Source of the DNA: Tranzscheliella williamsii
Lineage: Eukaryota > Basidiomycota > Ustilaginomycetes > Ustilaginales > Ustilaginaceae
Length of the DNA: 64,000 nucleotides
Assembly: GCA_023212725.1 (NCBI GenBank)
Contig: JALBYF010000011.1
Location: 62,001-126,000, forward strand
Reading direction: 5' to 3'
Shown here: in pieces, positions 27,779 to 36,525 of the stretch
Layout: each line of letters starts with the position of its first letter
Numbering within the stretch: position 1 is the stretch's first letter
The notes under the pieces: generated by a model
Seen by the model: the letters and a program-made list of their open reading frames with translations, nothing else
What the model was told of the DNA's origin: nothing
Database searches by the model: none
Translations under genes and position numbers: made by a program

Positions 27779-28651
27779 CCATATTATGATCTCAGGATCT
27801 TCAGTTTGCCTATCAACATGTCAAAAGAAAGGTGCAAGTCCACTTGGCTGATCTTGCTTTGGCAGCATGAAGCCTACATTCCTTTACAACTGTATGCAGG
27901 TTCACCTCCTGTCAACTCCTAACGTTGCATCCATCAACCATCACCACTTTTAGTTTGATCATCCCAAAGGGGCTACAGTTTAAGAAAAATTGTGTGAGAG
28001 CCTCAGATTACCGTCACAAATTAAATTGAACCCGTTTAGTGGGGCACCTATGGAATCGCGTTTCTACACACCAAATTGTGCTTTCAAAAGTATGGCTGTG
28101 GAAATACTGTTAAGCAGAGGCGGTATGCATAGCAGATCGTACCCGTTCTCGCACGGATGGTGAATGAAAGCCAAAGGCGCCAAGGACGCCGATTTCGGCA
28201 TCTTGCGTGTGATGCACAGCTTTTCTTTTTGCATACCGCTATTTCGACTTGACAAGCAAGGCGCAGCAAGGCAGGCAAGCCAGCGCGCAGTGGTGGCAGT
28301 GGAGTTCGGCGCGCACAGCCCACCTTGTTTTGCCGTTGCGATGACAGGCGCACAGCCTAACGGTCCGCCTCGACTCGCTGCACAGCGCGTTAATATTGTT
28401 TCTCAGCTCAAGGCCAACATACCTGGAGCCCTGTTCGGCAGTCCGTTCGGACGCCCCGCCCATGTTCCTCCTCCCGGGCCCAGCTTTCGCTGAGCCAGCG
28501 TTGTAGATGAAGCGGGAGGCGTGGTTGTTCGCATACACATAAGTACGAGCGCCGTTTCGCGATGTAGGCCCACTGCACCTCCTCCCACCACACATTCCCA
28601 CATTAGGACTCCCACCCTTTCAGCCCAGTAACTTGCCTGCAACAGATCATC
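27779..28651. other. Right edge of repeat island and leader of the PGG-repeat gene
   Basis: 27779-28090 looks like decayed non-coding DNA. From about 28090 GC content rises. Open frames on both strands (for example plus 28164-28493) show no motif. The last 100 bp before 28652 are pyrimidine-rich and likely 5' UTR. Confidence 0.35.
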
Positions 28652-29290
28652 ATGTCGTACTACCCCGGCGGCCCCAACGGTCCCCAGTCTTCGTACCCTG
28701 GCGGCCAACAATCTTCATATCCTGGCGGGTCCCAGTCTTCGTACCCCGGTGACCCTCTCTCGTCCTACCCAGGCGGACCTGGCGGTAATCAGTCACCCTA
28801 CTCGGGCGGCCAGCAGTCCGCTTATCCTGGCGGCCCAGGGCCTCAGCCTCAACACTATGGCGGACCGAGCCCGAGCGCTGGTCCTGGCGGATACGGCGAT
28901 GCTCACGACTCTGGGTCGAATTCGCCCGCGCCGTATGGCCAACAACAGCAGTACGGACAGCCTCCATCATCGTACGGGCACGACCAGCAGCAGCAGCAGC
29001 CCGTCCAGTACGACGAGCACGGTAACCCTATTCCCGGCGAGCGAGGTCTCGGCACCATGGCGGCCGGTGCCGCCGCAGGATGGGCCGGCAACAAGATGTC
29101 CGGCGGTCATATGGGCGGATTCAGCTCGATGGCCGGCGGCGCTATCCTCGCCCAGGTCGGCAAGAAGGTGTTCGAGAAGTTTGACGATAAGAAGCATAAC
29201 AACGGCGGCCACGGGGGCAACCCTTACGGCGGCCCGCCTCCCAACAACCATCAACAGGGTGGCGGCGGTTTCGGCAGCTTCTTCAAGTGA
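28652..29290 (+). CDS. PGG-repeat, glycine-zipper-like protein, function unknown
   Basis: 212 aa, intron-free, ATG at 28652. Residues 1-75 are tandem SSYPGG / SAYPGG units. About 76-125 is Gln/Pro/Gly-rich. About 126-170 has GERGLGTMAAGAAAGWAGNK and GGFSSMAGGAILAQVGKKVFEKFDDKK, a small-residue helix pattern like a glycine zipper. The tail is Gly/Asn-rich and ends FGSFFK. Proteins with Tyr-Pro-Gly-Gly repeats and a glycine-zipper core are widespread in fungi and often poorly characterised; similar low-complexity segments drive self-association or membrane binding. There is no signal peptide. Codon use is strongly GC-rich with C-ending bias, suggesting good expression. Transcribed towards the DUF953 gene (convergent). 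Confidence 0.75.
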   Translation: MSYYPGGPNGPQSSYPGGQQSSYPGGSQSSYPGDPLSSYPGGPGGNQSPYSGGQQSAYPGGPGPQPQHYGGPSPSAGPGGYGDAHDSGSNSPAPYGQQQQYGQPPSSYGHDQQQQQPVQYDEHGNPIPGERGLGTMAAGAAAGWAGNKMSGGHMGGFSSMAGGAILAQVGKKVFEKFDDKKHNNGGHGGNPYGGPPPNNHQQGGGGFGSFFK

Positions 29291-29511
29291 TCTGCTTGGC
29301 TCTGCTACACCATCGGCCGTATCCCTTGTACATATCCACTCGTCTCGATCCGGCCCGATACCTCCTGCTTGGACTTTTGTACTGCTGACAGACTCGCTTG
29401 CAACGTAGCAAGCTCAACTAATTTCTCAACCATGACTGTCATGTGTGAAGTCATGCACGGCGTTTGCTAGTACAATGAGGAGGCGGCGCGCAAAGCGAAC
29501 GAATCGTAGAG

Positions 29512-29927
29512 TTACTTGGTGACGAAATCGAAGAGTTTGGCCGGGTCTTTGCACTCATTCTCTTCGAGTCGGCCAGCCTCCTTGCCCTAATGGATGGTAC
29601 GGAGGACATCAGTCGCTGATCTGTTTCGAACAAAGGGGCGAGGGCACTTACACGGAAGATCTTGATGATCGTCGGGATACATGTGATGCCGTACTCCTTT
29701 CGGAACTTGTTGTCCGGCGAGTTCCACGTAGGTTTGTCGCCAACGGGGATGATGTAAGCCTCGGCGAGATTCGTGGTGGAGTCCTTGTCGAAGACCTGCT
29801 GGATGTGCGGCAGCGCATCGACGCAGTCGGAACACCACGGCGGACTTCCCGAGCTGAAGAAGATGAGGTACTGCGGGTCGTCCTCCGAGTTGCCCGGTGG
29901 AACCTCTGTCACTGTAGCTAAGGTCAT
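29512..29927 (-). CDS. DUF953/TXNDC17-type thioredoxin-like protein
   Basis: Two exons, 29927-29652 and 29586-29512, with a 65-nt intron (GTAAGT donor, TTAG acceptor). The protein is 116 aa. The core FSSGSPPWCSDCVDALPHIQQVF has the W-C-x-x-C redox motif with the SDC form typical of TXNDC17 (TRP14). GDKPTWNSPDNKFRKEYGIT and CIPTIIKIFRGKEAGRLEEN follow, with the cis-Pro loop IPT. Family members are about 120 aa cytosolic disulfide reductases reduced by thioredoxin reductase. Reading through the intron gives a longer frame with an unrelated tail, but splicing restores the family C-terminus (GRLEENECKDPAKLFDFVTK). Divergent from the uracil-DNA glycosylase gene; their start codons are about 480 bp apart. 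Confidence 0.9.
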
Positions 29928-30155
29928 ACCGTCTACTGCCAGATTTATGATGCGATGGTGGTGATGGTTGAAAGACAGCGAGCGGGATCAGTCATCCATG
30001 GCAGCCATGATGATGCATCCCCGCTGTTAAGACGTTTTGCTATGCTTCGCTGTGACATCAGTCGAAGCGTGTAAAGCGGATCTCAGGACGCGTCTTTCTG
30101 TGTGGAGGCAGCCAACACCCACACTCACTCAACACTCCTTCACACCCACAACTCA

Positions 30156-30205
30156 ACACTCACACTCACACTCACACTCACACTCACACTCACACTCACA
30201 CTCAC
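30156..30205. repeat. Hexamer microsatellite (ACACTC)8
   Basis: About eight near-perfect ACACTC units, followed directly by CTTTGGG. It lies in the divergent promoter region between the DUF953 and uracil-DNA glycosylase genes. Confidence 0.92.
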
Positions 30206-30408
30206 CTTTGGGCTGTGCCGTAGCCGTTCGACCGCAGCCTTCTCCATCGATACTTCAGACGCAAGCATAAACCAGGATCCGTCCGTCTGTACAAATTCGT
30301 GAAGCCATCACGATAATCCGCGTTGCTTCACAGGTGACCGCACGAGCGGGTCTCTTTCGACTGGCCACCCCCGCTACGATCGTTTGTCTCAGCCGCTTTG
30401 CACTGAAG

Positions 30409-31767
30409 ATGGCATCCAGCCCACTTCAGGCGGCTTCGGACTCCCCAACAGGGTCTGCGCTCGCAACAGCTTCCAAGCGTACGGCCTCTTCCCTGGCCAG
30501 TAGCGGAGAGGATGATCAGCCCGCCAGTGCGAAGAGGTCCAAGATCTTGCTAGAAGACGACGCAGATGAGTTTGAGAGTCATGCTGCGCAACTGGACGAT
30601 GAAGCGCTCCTCGCCGCCGCCGATGCTGCCGAGTCTGCAGCCTCCTCTCAGCCCAGCTCGAGCCAGCCTCTGCGGTCTTCGCCGCCTACTTTGGCGCCTC
30701 CATCCTCCAGCAGCACGTCCATTTCACGGGGAGCTGCCTCAAACGCTTCAGCAGCAGAAACCGGCAAGGGACTCGCCACAGCCTCCCCACAGCCACGCGG
30801 GCCCCTGGCGGGCCCTTTAATCACAACATCCAGAGGGACGCAGCCGGACCCACCGCTGCCGAAAGTGCAGCCTCCTGCCGATCCGCTGTCCGATCCGCTC
30901 TGGCTGGAGCGGCAGACCATGTCGCCAGCGTGGTTCGCGCGCCTGCAGTCCGAAATGAAGCAACCCTACTTTATCGAACTGAAGAAGTTCCTTGCCGCGG
31001 AGGACAAGGCTGGGCGCGTGACCTATCCGCCGCCGGCGCTTGTACATTCCTGGTCGCGGTTGACGCCGATCGAGCGGGTCAAGGTGGTGGTCGTGGGGCA
31101 GGATCCGTACCACGGACCGGGCCAGGCGTGCGGGTTGTCGTTCTCGGTTCCCAAGGGTGTGCCCGTGCCGCCGTCGCTGAAGAATATCTACAAGGAGGTT
31201 GCGAGCGAGTATCCGGCTTTTCGGGCGCCGGGGCACGGGTGCCTAGACGGGTGGGCCAAGCAGGGCGTGCTGCTGCTCAACGCGTGTCTCACCGTCTCGG
31301 CGCGCCAGGCCGGCTCCCACCACGGCAAGGGATGGGAGAAGCTCACCAAGCACGTTCTCAAGCTGGTCGCTGACCAGGCCGCCGCCTCCACCTCGGCCAA
31401 GTCCGCCAGCGTCGCCAACTCGAAACTCGCCACCATGTTCGCTAAGGCCAGCGCCAAGCAGCCTACCCATGCCAAGGCCCCCGCGCAGACCGATCACGCT
31501 GGCAACGAGGAGAAAGAAAACGCAGACATCACCAAGCAGCCCCCCTATGCCGTCGTCTTCCTCGTCTGGGGCGCCCCCGCCGCCAAGACCCTCGCCGACG
31601 CCGGCGTCACCGACAAGTCGCCCAACATCCTCATCCTCAAGTCCCCCCACCCCTCCCCCCTCTCCGCCCACCGCGGCTTCCTCGGCAATGGCCACTTCAA
31701 AAAGGCCAACGACTGGCTACAGCAGCGCTACGGCCCCGAGGGCACCATCGACTGGACCCAACTTTGA
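30409..31767 (+). CDS. UNG1: Uracil-DNA glycosylase (family 1)
   Basis: 452 aa from ATG 30409. Residues 1-165 are a Ser/Ala/Pro-rich, probably disordered extension. The catalytic domain (about 170-452) has PWFARLQSEMKQPYF, GQDPYHGPGQACGLSFSVP (Asp232 is the water-activating acid), LKNIYKE, GWAKQGVLLLNACLTV, VFLVWG and SPHPSPLSAHRGF (His414). It removes uracil from DNA to start base excision repair in nucleus and mitochondria. Two oddities: a polar Ala/Lys-rich insertion of about 58 residues (about 321-378) between the KHVLKLVADQ helix and the VFLVWG strand, where other enzymes have a short turn; and 25 open codons upstream of the ATG with presequence-like composition. Active-site residues are intact. 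3' end lies about 130 bp from the convergent aldehyde dehydrogenase. Confidence 0.93.
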   Translation: MASSPLQAASDSPTGSALATASKRTASSLASSGEDDQPASAKRSKILLEDDADEFESHAAQLDDEALLAAADAAESAASSQPSSSQPLRSSPPTLAPPSSSSTSISRGAASNASAAETGKGLATASPQPRGPLAGPLITTSRGTQPDPPLPKVQPPADPLSDPLWLERQTMSPAWFARLQSEMKQPYFIELKKFLAAEDKAGRVTYPPPALVHSWSRLTPIERVKVVVVGQDPYHGPGQACGLSFSVPKGVPVPPSLKNIYKEVASEYPAFRAPGHGCLDGWAKQGVLLLNACLTVSARQAGSHHGKGWEKLTKHVLKLVADQAAASTSAKSASVANSKLATMFAKASAKQPTHAKAPAQTDHAGNEEKENADITKQPPYAVVFLVWGAPAAKTLADAGVTDKSPNILILKSPHPSPLSAHRGFLGNGHFKKANDWLQQRYGPEGTIDWTQL

Positions 31768-31899
31768 GTCCCACCCTGCACAATACAAGCTGCTCCGTGG
31801 CAAACGCTCTCGCACGCTTGTGGACTGACCTAATGCATAGGGGCATGGTTGTGATCATGACCGTCCATTTGTTTTCCGTGCAGTTCTGAGGACAGTCAT

Positions 31900-33438
31900 T
31901 TACCCGGTAATCGGCCATTCGAGCGACTCGCCATAGTTCCAGTGGATCGCCTTGACCTGGGTGTACTCCTTGACAGCGTCGATGCCGAGCTCGCGGCCCA
32001 TGCCGGATGCCTTCATGCCACCGAACGGAACGGCGTTGCTGAGGACAACGTAGTTGTTTACCCATACCGTGCCCGCCTGGATGGCGCCTGAGACGCGCAT
32101 GCAGCGGGACGCGTTCTGCGAGAAGACGCCCGCGCCGAGTCCGTACACCGTGTCGTTGGCCAGCTGAATCGCCTCAGCCTCGTCCTTGAACTTGGCCACG
32201 GCCAGCACGGGTCCAAAGATCTCTTCGTCGACAATTTTCATCCCTTTCTTGCACCCACTAAAGATCGTAGGCTGCACAAAGAAGCCGTTCGAAAGCTCAC
32301 CAGCGCCTTGCGTCCATGCACCGCCTCCAATCTCGACCTTGGCACCTTCTTGCTTGCCGCTCTCGATGTAGTCGAGAATTCGTTCCTGGTGGCGCTTGCT
32401 GATCTGCGGGCCCTGGAATGTCTGGTCGCTGAAGGGGTCGCCGATCTGATGCTTCTTGAAGGCCTCCACCAGTTTGGGCACAAACTGGTCGTAGATCCCC
32501 TCCTGCACAAAGAGCCGAGACCCGGCAGTGCAGTCCTGACCCTGGTTGAAGAGGATGCCGAGGGCAGCCCAGTTGACAGCCTGATCGATGTCGGCATCGT
32601 CAAAGACTAGTACCGGTGACTTTCCGCCGAGCTCTAGTGTGACCTTCTTGAGATTGGAGCGAGCTGCGCGCTCCATCACTCGCTTCCCGATCGCGGTGGA
32701 GCCGGTGAAGGCGACCTTGTCAATGTCCATATGGCCGGTGATGGCGTCGCCGACGATCGGACCAAAACCATTCAGAACACTGAAAACACCGGACGGTAGG
32801 CCAGCTTCCAGCAGAAACTCGGCGATGCGGAGAGCGGTCAACGGCGTCTGTTCGGCTGGCTTGAGGACAATGCAGTTGCCAGCAGCGAGCGCTGGGGCTA
32901 CCTTCCAACCGAGCATGCCAATGGGGTAGTTCCACGGGATGATCTGGCCGCACACGCCGAGGGGCTCGATGCGAGTAAAGGCGAGCTTCTCCCCTTCCTT
33001 CTGTTCGATCGTCTTGCCTTCGATCTTGTCGGCCAAGCCTGCATAGTACCGGAAGCAGCCTGCTGTATCGGCGATGTCCATGGTCTGAGCCATCCAGCGC
33101 GGCTTGCCATTGTCGAGCGACTCGAGCTCAGCCAGCTCCTCGGCATGCTGCTCTATCAGATCCGCGAGCTTAAACAGCACCTCGGCCCGCTGGCCCGGAG
33201 TGCTATTGCGCCCCCACACGGTTCTGTATGCCTTCCTCGCCGCCTTGACAGCCTCATCGACGTCCTTGCCGGTAGCAGCATAAACACTGCCTAGCGACTT
33301 GCCCGTCGCGGGATTGATGGTCTCCAGCGTCTCACCATCGATGGAAGGCACAAACCGATTGTTGATGAACAGACCCGTCGGCACCGTCAGCGTCTTGCCC
33401 GAAGGCGATGCAATCTGCAGCTTCTCTGCAAGCGTCAT
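31900..33438 (-). CDS. Aldehyde dehydrogenase (NAD(P)+-dependent, ALDH1/2-like)
   Basis: 512 aa from ATG 33438, the only ATG near the expected start; no intron. It contains FINNRFVPS, PWNYPIGMLGWKVAPALAAG (cofactor fold), VAFTGSTAIGKRV, LELGGKSP (catalytic Glu near 268), NQGQDCTAGSR (nucleophile Cys near 302) and EEIFGPVLAV. The whole length matches the classical tetrameric ALDH family (about 500 aa), which oxidises acetaldehyde and other aldehydes to acids. The ATG form lacks a clear mitochondrial presequence, so it is probably cytosolic. The frame remains open 39 codons upstream (to about 33555) without an ATG. Which ALDH paralogue it is cannot be settled from one sequence. Confidence 0.94.
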   Translation of the reverse strand: MTLAEKLQIASPSGKTLTVPTGLFINNRFVPSIDGETLETINPATGKSLGSVYAATGKDVDEAVKAARKAYRTVWGRNSTPGQRAEVLFKLADLIEQHAEELAELESLDNGKPRWMAQTMDIADTAGCFRYYAGLADKIEGKTIEQKEGEKLAFTRIEPLGVCGQIIPWNYPIGMLGWKVAPALAAGNCIVLKPAEQTPLTALRIAEFLLEAGLPSGVFSVLNGFGPIVGDAITGHMDIDKVAFTGSTAIGKRVMERAARSNLKKVTLELGGKSPVLVFDDADIDQAVNWAALGILFNQGQDCTAGSRLFVQEGIYDQFVPKLVEAFKKHQIGDPFSDQTFQGPQISKRHQERILDYIESGKQEGAKVEIGGGAWTQGAGELSNGFFVQPTIFSGCKKGMKIVDEEIFGPVLAVAKFKDEAEAIQLANDTVYGLGAGVFSQNASRCMRVSGAIQAGTVWVNNYVVLSNAVPFGGMKASGMGRELGIDAVKEYTQVKAIHWNYGESLEWPITG

Positions 33439-34302
33439 GATGATCTGAAGAACAAGAGAAGAGAAAGGCGATGGGGCTGTGTTCTCTGGCAGGGTAGGGC
33501 GTAGTGCAGAACAAGTAATGCTGATTATAAGGCGGACCGGCCGAGCAAAATACACTTACTTAGCAACGGAGCAGCCGCTGAACTTGTGATCTCATCGCAT
33601 AGGCAATCCAACTGCAACTCACACTTGTGACTGTGACTGGCTTGCTCAGCCTAGCGTGATGTGTGCTTTCAGCCCGGCGGCGGCTTGTCCGCGCTGCGAT
33701 TCCAGAGGGTGGCCTCGTCTGGGTTCGTTCTCAGGGTCCAACGCATAGGCGATAAGCTCGATAGTAGGCGGTGCACCGCTCTACCACGCTTGCCGCGCTT
33801 GCCGCGCCTGCCGCGCTTCAGTATCATCTTCAATTGGCCCGCCTGACCTAGCGGAAATTGTAATATTGGCGATTCGCGCTCATAGTCGGAACGGATGACT
33901 AGGTTATTCAGTTATTGTTATTCGGAAGAGGACGGGCGGCTGAGCGAATAATATGAGAGAGATAGAGAGATATATGATGTTGCCTCTGCAACTGTAAGCC
34001 GGCTGGCAGAAGTAGCGCAACTGCGGGCGGTACACTTACCAAGGATGCTTGGCACCGCCTGCGTCTCGCCTTGCTGTCGTCGTCATCATCGACATCGCGC
34101 AGCACAGCAACCTGGCTCAGCCAAACATTGTCGCCGTGTCGTTTATCTGCTACCGCTCGGCTTTCCCATATCAGCTGCTTGGCAGACGACGACATCCGAG
34201 CTCGTGAATACGTTGAGTGTCATGTTACGAGCCTGCCTATTCCTCCTTTTGTCCGACGGCTCGAAAGTACGCAAACCGATGTAACCGCAGATTTCTGCAG
34301 AT
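33439..34302. promoter_or_regulatory. Divergent promoter region ALDH / Zn2Cys6 factor
   Basis: 864 bp between divergent start codons. It includes a short tandem GCTTGCCGC / GCCTGCCGC run at about 33790-33815. No supported gene. The sequence just upstream of 34303 may be the leader of the transcription factor. Confidence 0.4.
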
Positions 34303-36525
34303 ATGGATCTCAGCGCAGGCAAGGACGATGGAGCAGCACCGGCGCCCCTCGCAGGGAAGCGCTCGCGATCCGGATGTCTGACCTGCCGCAAGAGGAAGAA
34401 GAAATGCGACGAAACGCTGTGTGAAGAGACTGGCGGTTGCTGGCGATGTCGCAACGCTGGTTATCGTTGCGAAGGCTTTCGACGTACGCCGCTTGTTTTT
34501 GAGCCTGGCTCTTTCTCAGGTCCAAAGTTGAAGTATACCAAGCCATCGCCCGAGACCAGTTCGTACGGCTCTCCTGCAACCGAAGGCAGCTCAGCAAACA
34601 CCACCTCGCCTTCCGTAACCCAGCCCCGATCTTCTGGCCCATTCTCTCCGACCGGCTCAAGCAGTGTTCCGCCGGCTAACAATCTTGCAGAGCTGGCTAG
34701 CCTGGCTACCGCAACCGATGTTTGGTCCATAATGGGCCGAGAGACGTCGGCTGCTGACCGTATCATCTCTGTCGCAGCGGCATCGTCTCCGTTTGCAACT
34801 CGGCAGGTTCCGACGCTGGGACCGTACACCTCTCAGCAAGTCTCCTCTCCACCAGAGTCTGTACCTCCGTGCGAGATCGTAGGCGACTGCCTTTTTTCGG
34901 GCAGGCACATCTGCTCTGCATGTGATGCAGTGGCGAATCGCCTGATGGATACGGAAGGTCTACCAACGTCCATACCTTATCACAACATGATCTCCTCCTT
35001 GCCCAGCTTTTCCACGCCGCTTGGTTCTTGCCACGCATCTCCGGTCCCGGACGACTCATCGGCGCCTTCGGCTGAGCCTGGTACCAAATCTCGTCTCATC
35101 ATGGAGAGTCTGATAGGGTACTACAGCACACTGATCACCTGCTGGACCCAGGGATGCGACGCTGATGGCCTGAAAGACTCACCGGTCTTTCTGCATCTGG
35201 TCCCCTATTTACTTGACCGCGTCCATAAAGACCCACCGCTTCGTCTATCCATAGCCGCCGTTACAGCCGCCTACGTCGGCGGGGCGAGGCTCAACTGGCC
35301 AGCAGATGTCTCGGCGATACATCAGTGGGCGAGCACGTTGCGTTCCGATCGTTCTTCCATCACGGAATGCGTGCGAGGAAATCTTGCTCTCCCTGCTGCT
35401 TCGACACCAGAGCCTGCGGATGGGACGCCTTCTGAAGTTTCCAGAAAGAAGCCTTCCAGAAGTGGTCGGCGAAGGTCTTCGCACGCAACCTTGGATGAGC
35501 TTTTGGTAGGACAGGCACAGACTCTCAAGCGTTTAGCTACCCGTGCCTTGGAACAGGCTGCCTCGGAGTACCGCTCAAAAATGTCGCAAGCGCTTGGGCT
35601 TACCTTCACCGAAAAGGGCTTCTACGCCGAGGTTTCCAATATCAACCCTCTTCTCCTCGCTGCCGTCAACTTAGCCATCTATGCTTTCGCCGAAGAATCG
35701 CTAGAGAGCTACTATGAAGCGGCCAAGAGGCTGCGGGCCATGGTTGAGAATCTCTTGGGCTCCTTTGCAACGGTTGACCTCTCGAAAATGGTCTCGCACG
35801 ACCACCTCGCCTTCCGCACATATGTTTGGTCGGATGTTGGAACTGCGATTTCGTGTGGAACCCAGCCACACCTTCACCTCGTCCGCCCTACGCTCGAGTT
35901 GCCAGACGGGCAGGCAACGCGTACGTCCAACGAAGTGTATGCTTTTAGCCTGCAGGATGGGGTGATGATTGCTCTCTCCGAGATCGCGCGGCTTCGCCAG
36001 GATTTCGACGGCGGCGACTACTCGGCGACAGCACGGCGTGGAGTTGGTGCTCCGGTGCCGCAGTGGGTTTGCGATCGAGCCGACTTGATTGTAAACCAGG
36101 TAAAAGCGTGCGCGGTGCCTGCCAGTTTGTCGGAAGGATCGGCTGTTTGCGCTCTGATGGCCAAAGAGGCCTGCATCATCCTCGTTCATACGCTCATCTA
36201 TCGGGTGGGGGCATTGCATCCCACCATCCGCTCCTCGCTGCAGAAGATGCTCAACCTGTGGACAACCTCAGCCGAACGATACTGCCGGTCGATCGGCTGC
36301 AGCAACTACAATCTGCCCATGTTCGTGGCGGCCACCGTGGCCGTCAGCCCGAGCGACCGGCAGCTCTGCGAGACGGCAATGGAAATTGTCGGACACGAAG
36401 AAGCAGCACCCGTCTCCGGTAGGGAGCTGGTCAGGGAGGTCTGGAGGAGAACCGATGCGTCGGGAGCGCCCTGCTTCTGGTCCGACCTCGTTGCCACGGG
36501 CGAGCATGGCGTTGGTTTCTTCTAA
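34303..36525 (+). CDS. Zn2Cys6 fungal transcription factor
   Basis: 740 aa, intron-free, ATG 34303. The binuclear zinc cluster is at residues 25-56: C25-x2-C28-x6-C35-x10-C46-x2-C49-x6-C56, with the basic RKRKKK run between the second and third cysteines and an extra C40. A Ser/Pro/Thr-rich linker follows (about 70-170). The remaining part (about 235-735) is helical and resembles the fungal-specific regulatory region found in Zn2Cys6 proteins (LIMESLIGYYSTLITCWTQG, LSIAAVTAAYVGGARLNWPA, IALSEIARLRQDFDGGDYS). Proteins of this class bind CGG-based sites and regulate metabolic or stress genes. It is divergent from ALDH, which could be a target, but the sequence does not show it. Confidence 0.88.
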   Translation: MDLSAGKDDGAAPAPLAGKRSRSGCLTCRKRKKKCDETLCEETGGCWRCRNAGYRCEGFRRTPLVFEPGSFSGPKLKYTKPSPETSSYGSPATEGSSANTTSPSVTQPRSSGPFSPTGSSSVPPANNLAELASLATATDVWSIMGRETSAADRIISVAAASSPFATRQVPTLGPYTSQQVSSPPESVPPCEIVGDCLFSGRHICSACDAVANRLMDTEGLPTSIPYHNMISSLPSFSTPLGSCHASPVPDDSSAPSAEPGTKSRLIMESLIGYYSTLITCWTQGCDADGLKDSPVFLHLVPYLLDRVHKDPPLRLSIAAVTAAYVGGARLNWPADVSAIHQWASTLRSDRSSITECVRGNLALPAASTPEPADGTPSEVSRKKPSRSGRRRSSHATLDELLVGQAQTLKRLATRALEQAASEYRSKMSQALGLTFTEKGFYAEVSNINPLLLAAVNLAIYAFAEESLESYYEAAKRLRAMVENLLGSFATVDLSKMVSHDHLAFRTYVWSDVGTAISCGTQPHLHLVRPTLELPDGQATRTSNEVYAFSLQDGVMIALSEIARLRQDFDGGDYSATARRGVGAPVPQWVCDRADLIVNQVKACAVPASLSEGSAVCALMAKEACIILVHTLIYRVGALHPTIRSSLQKMLNLWTTSAERYCRSIGCSNYNLPMFVAATVAVSPSDRQLCETAMEIVGHEEAAPVSGRELVREVWRRTDASGAPCFWSDLVATGEHGVGFF

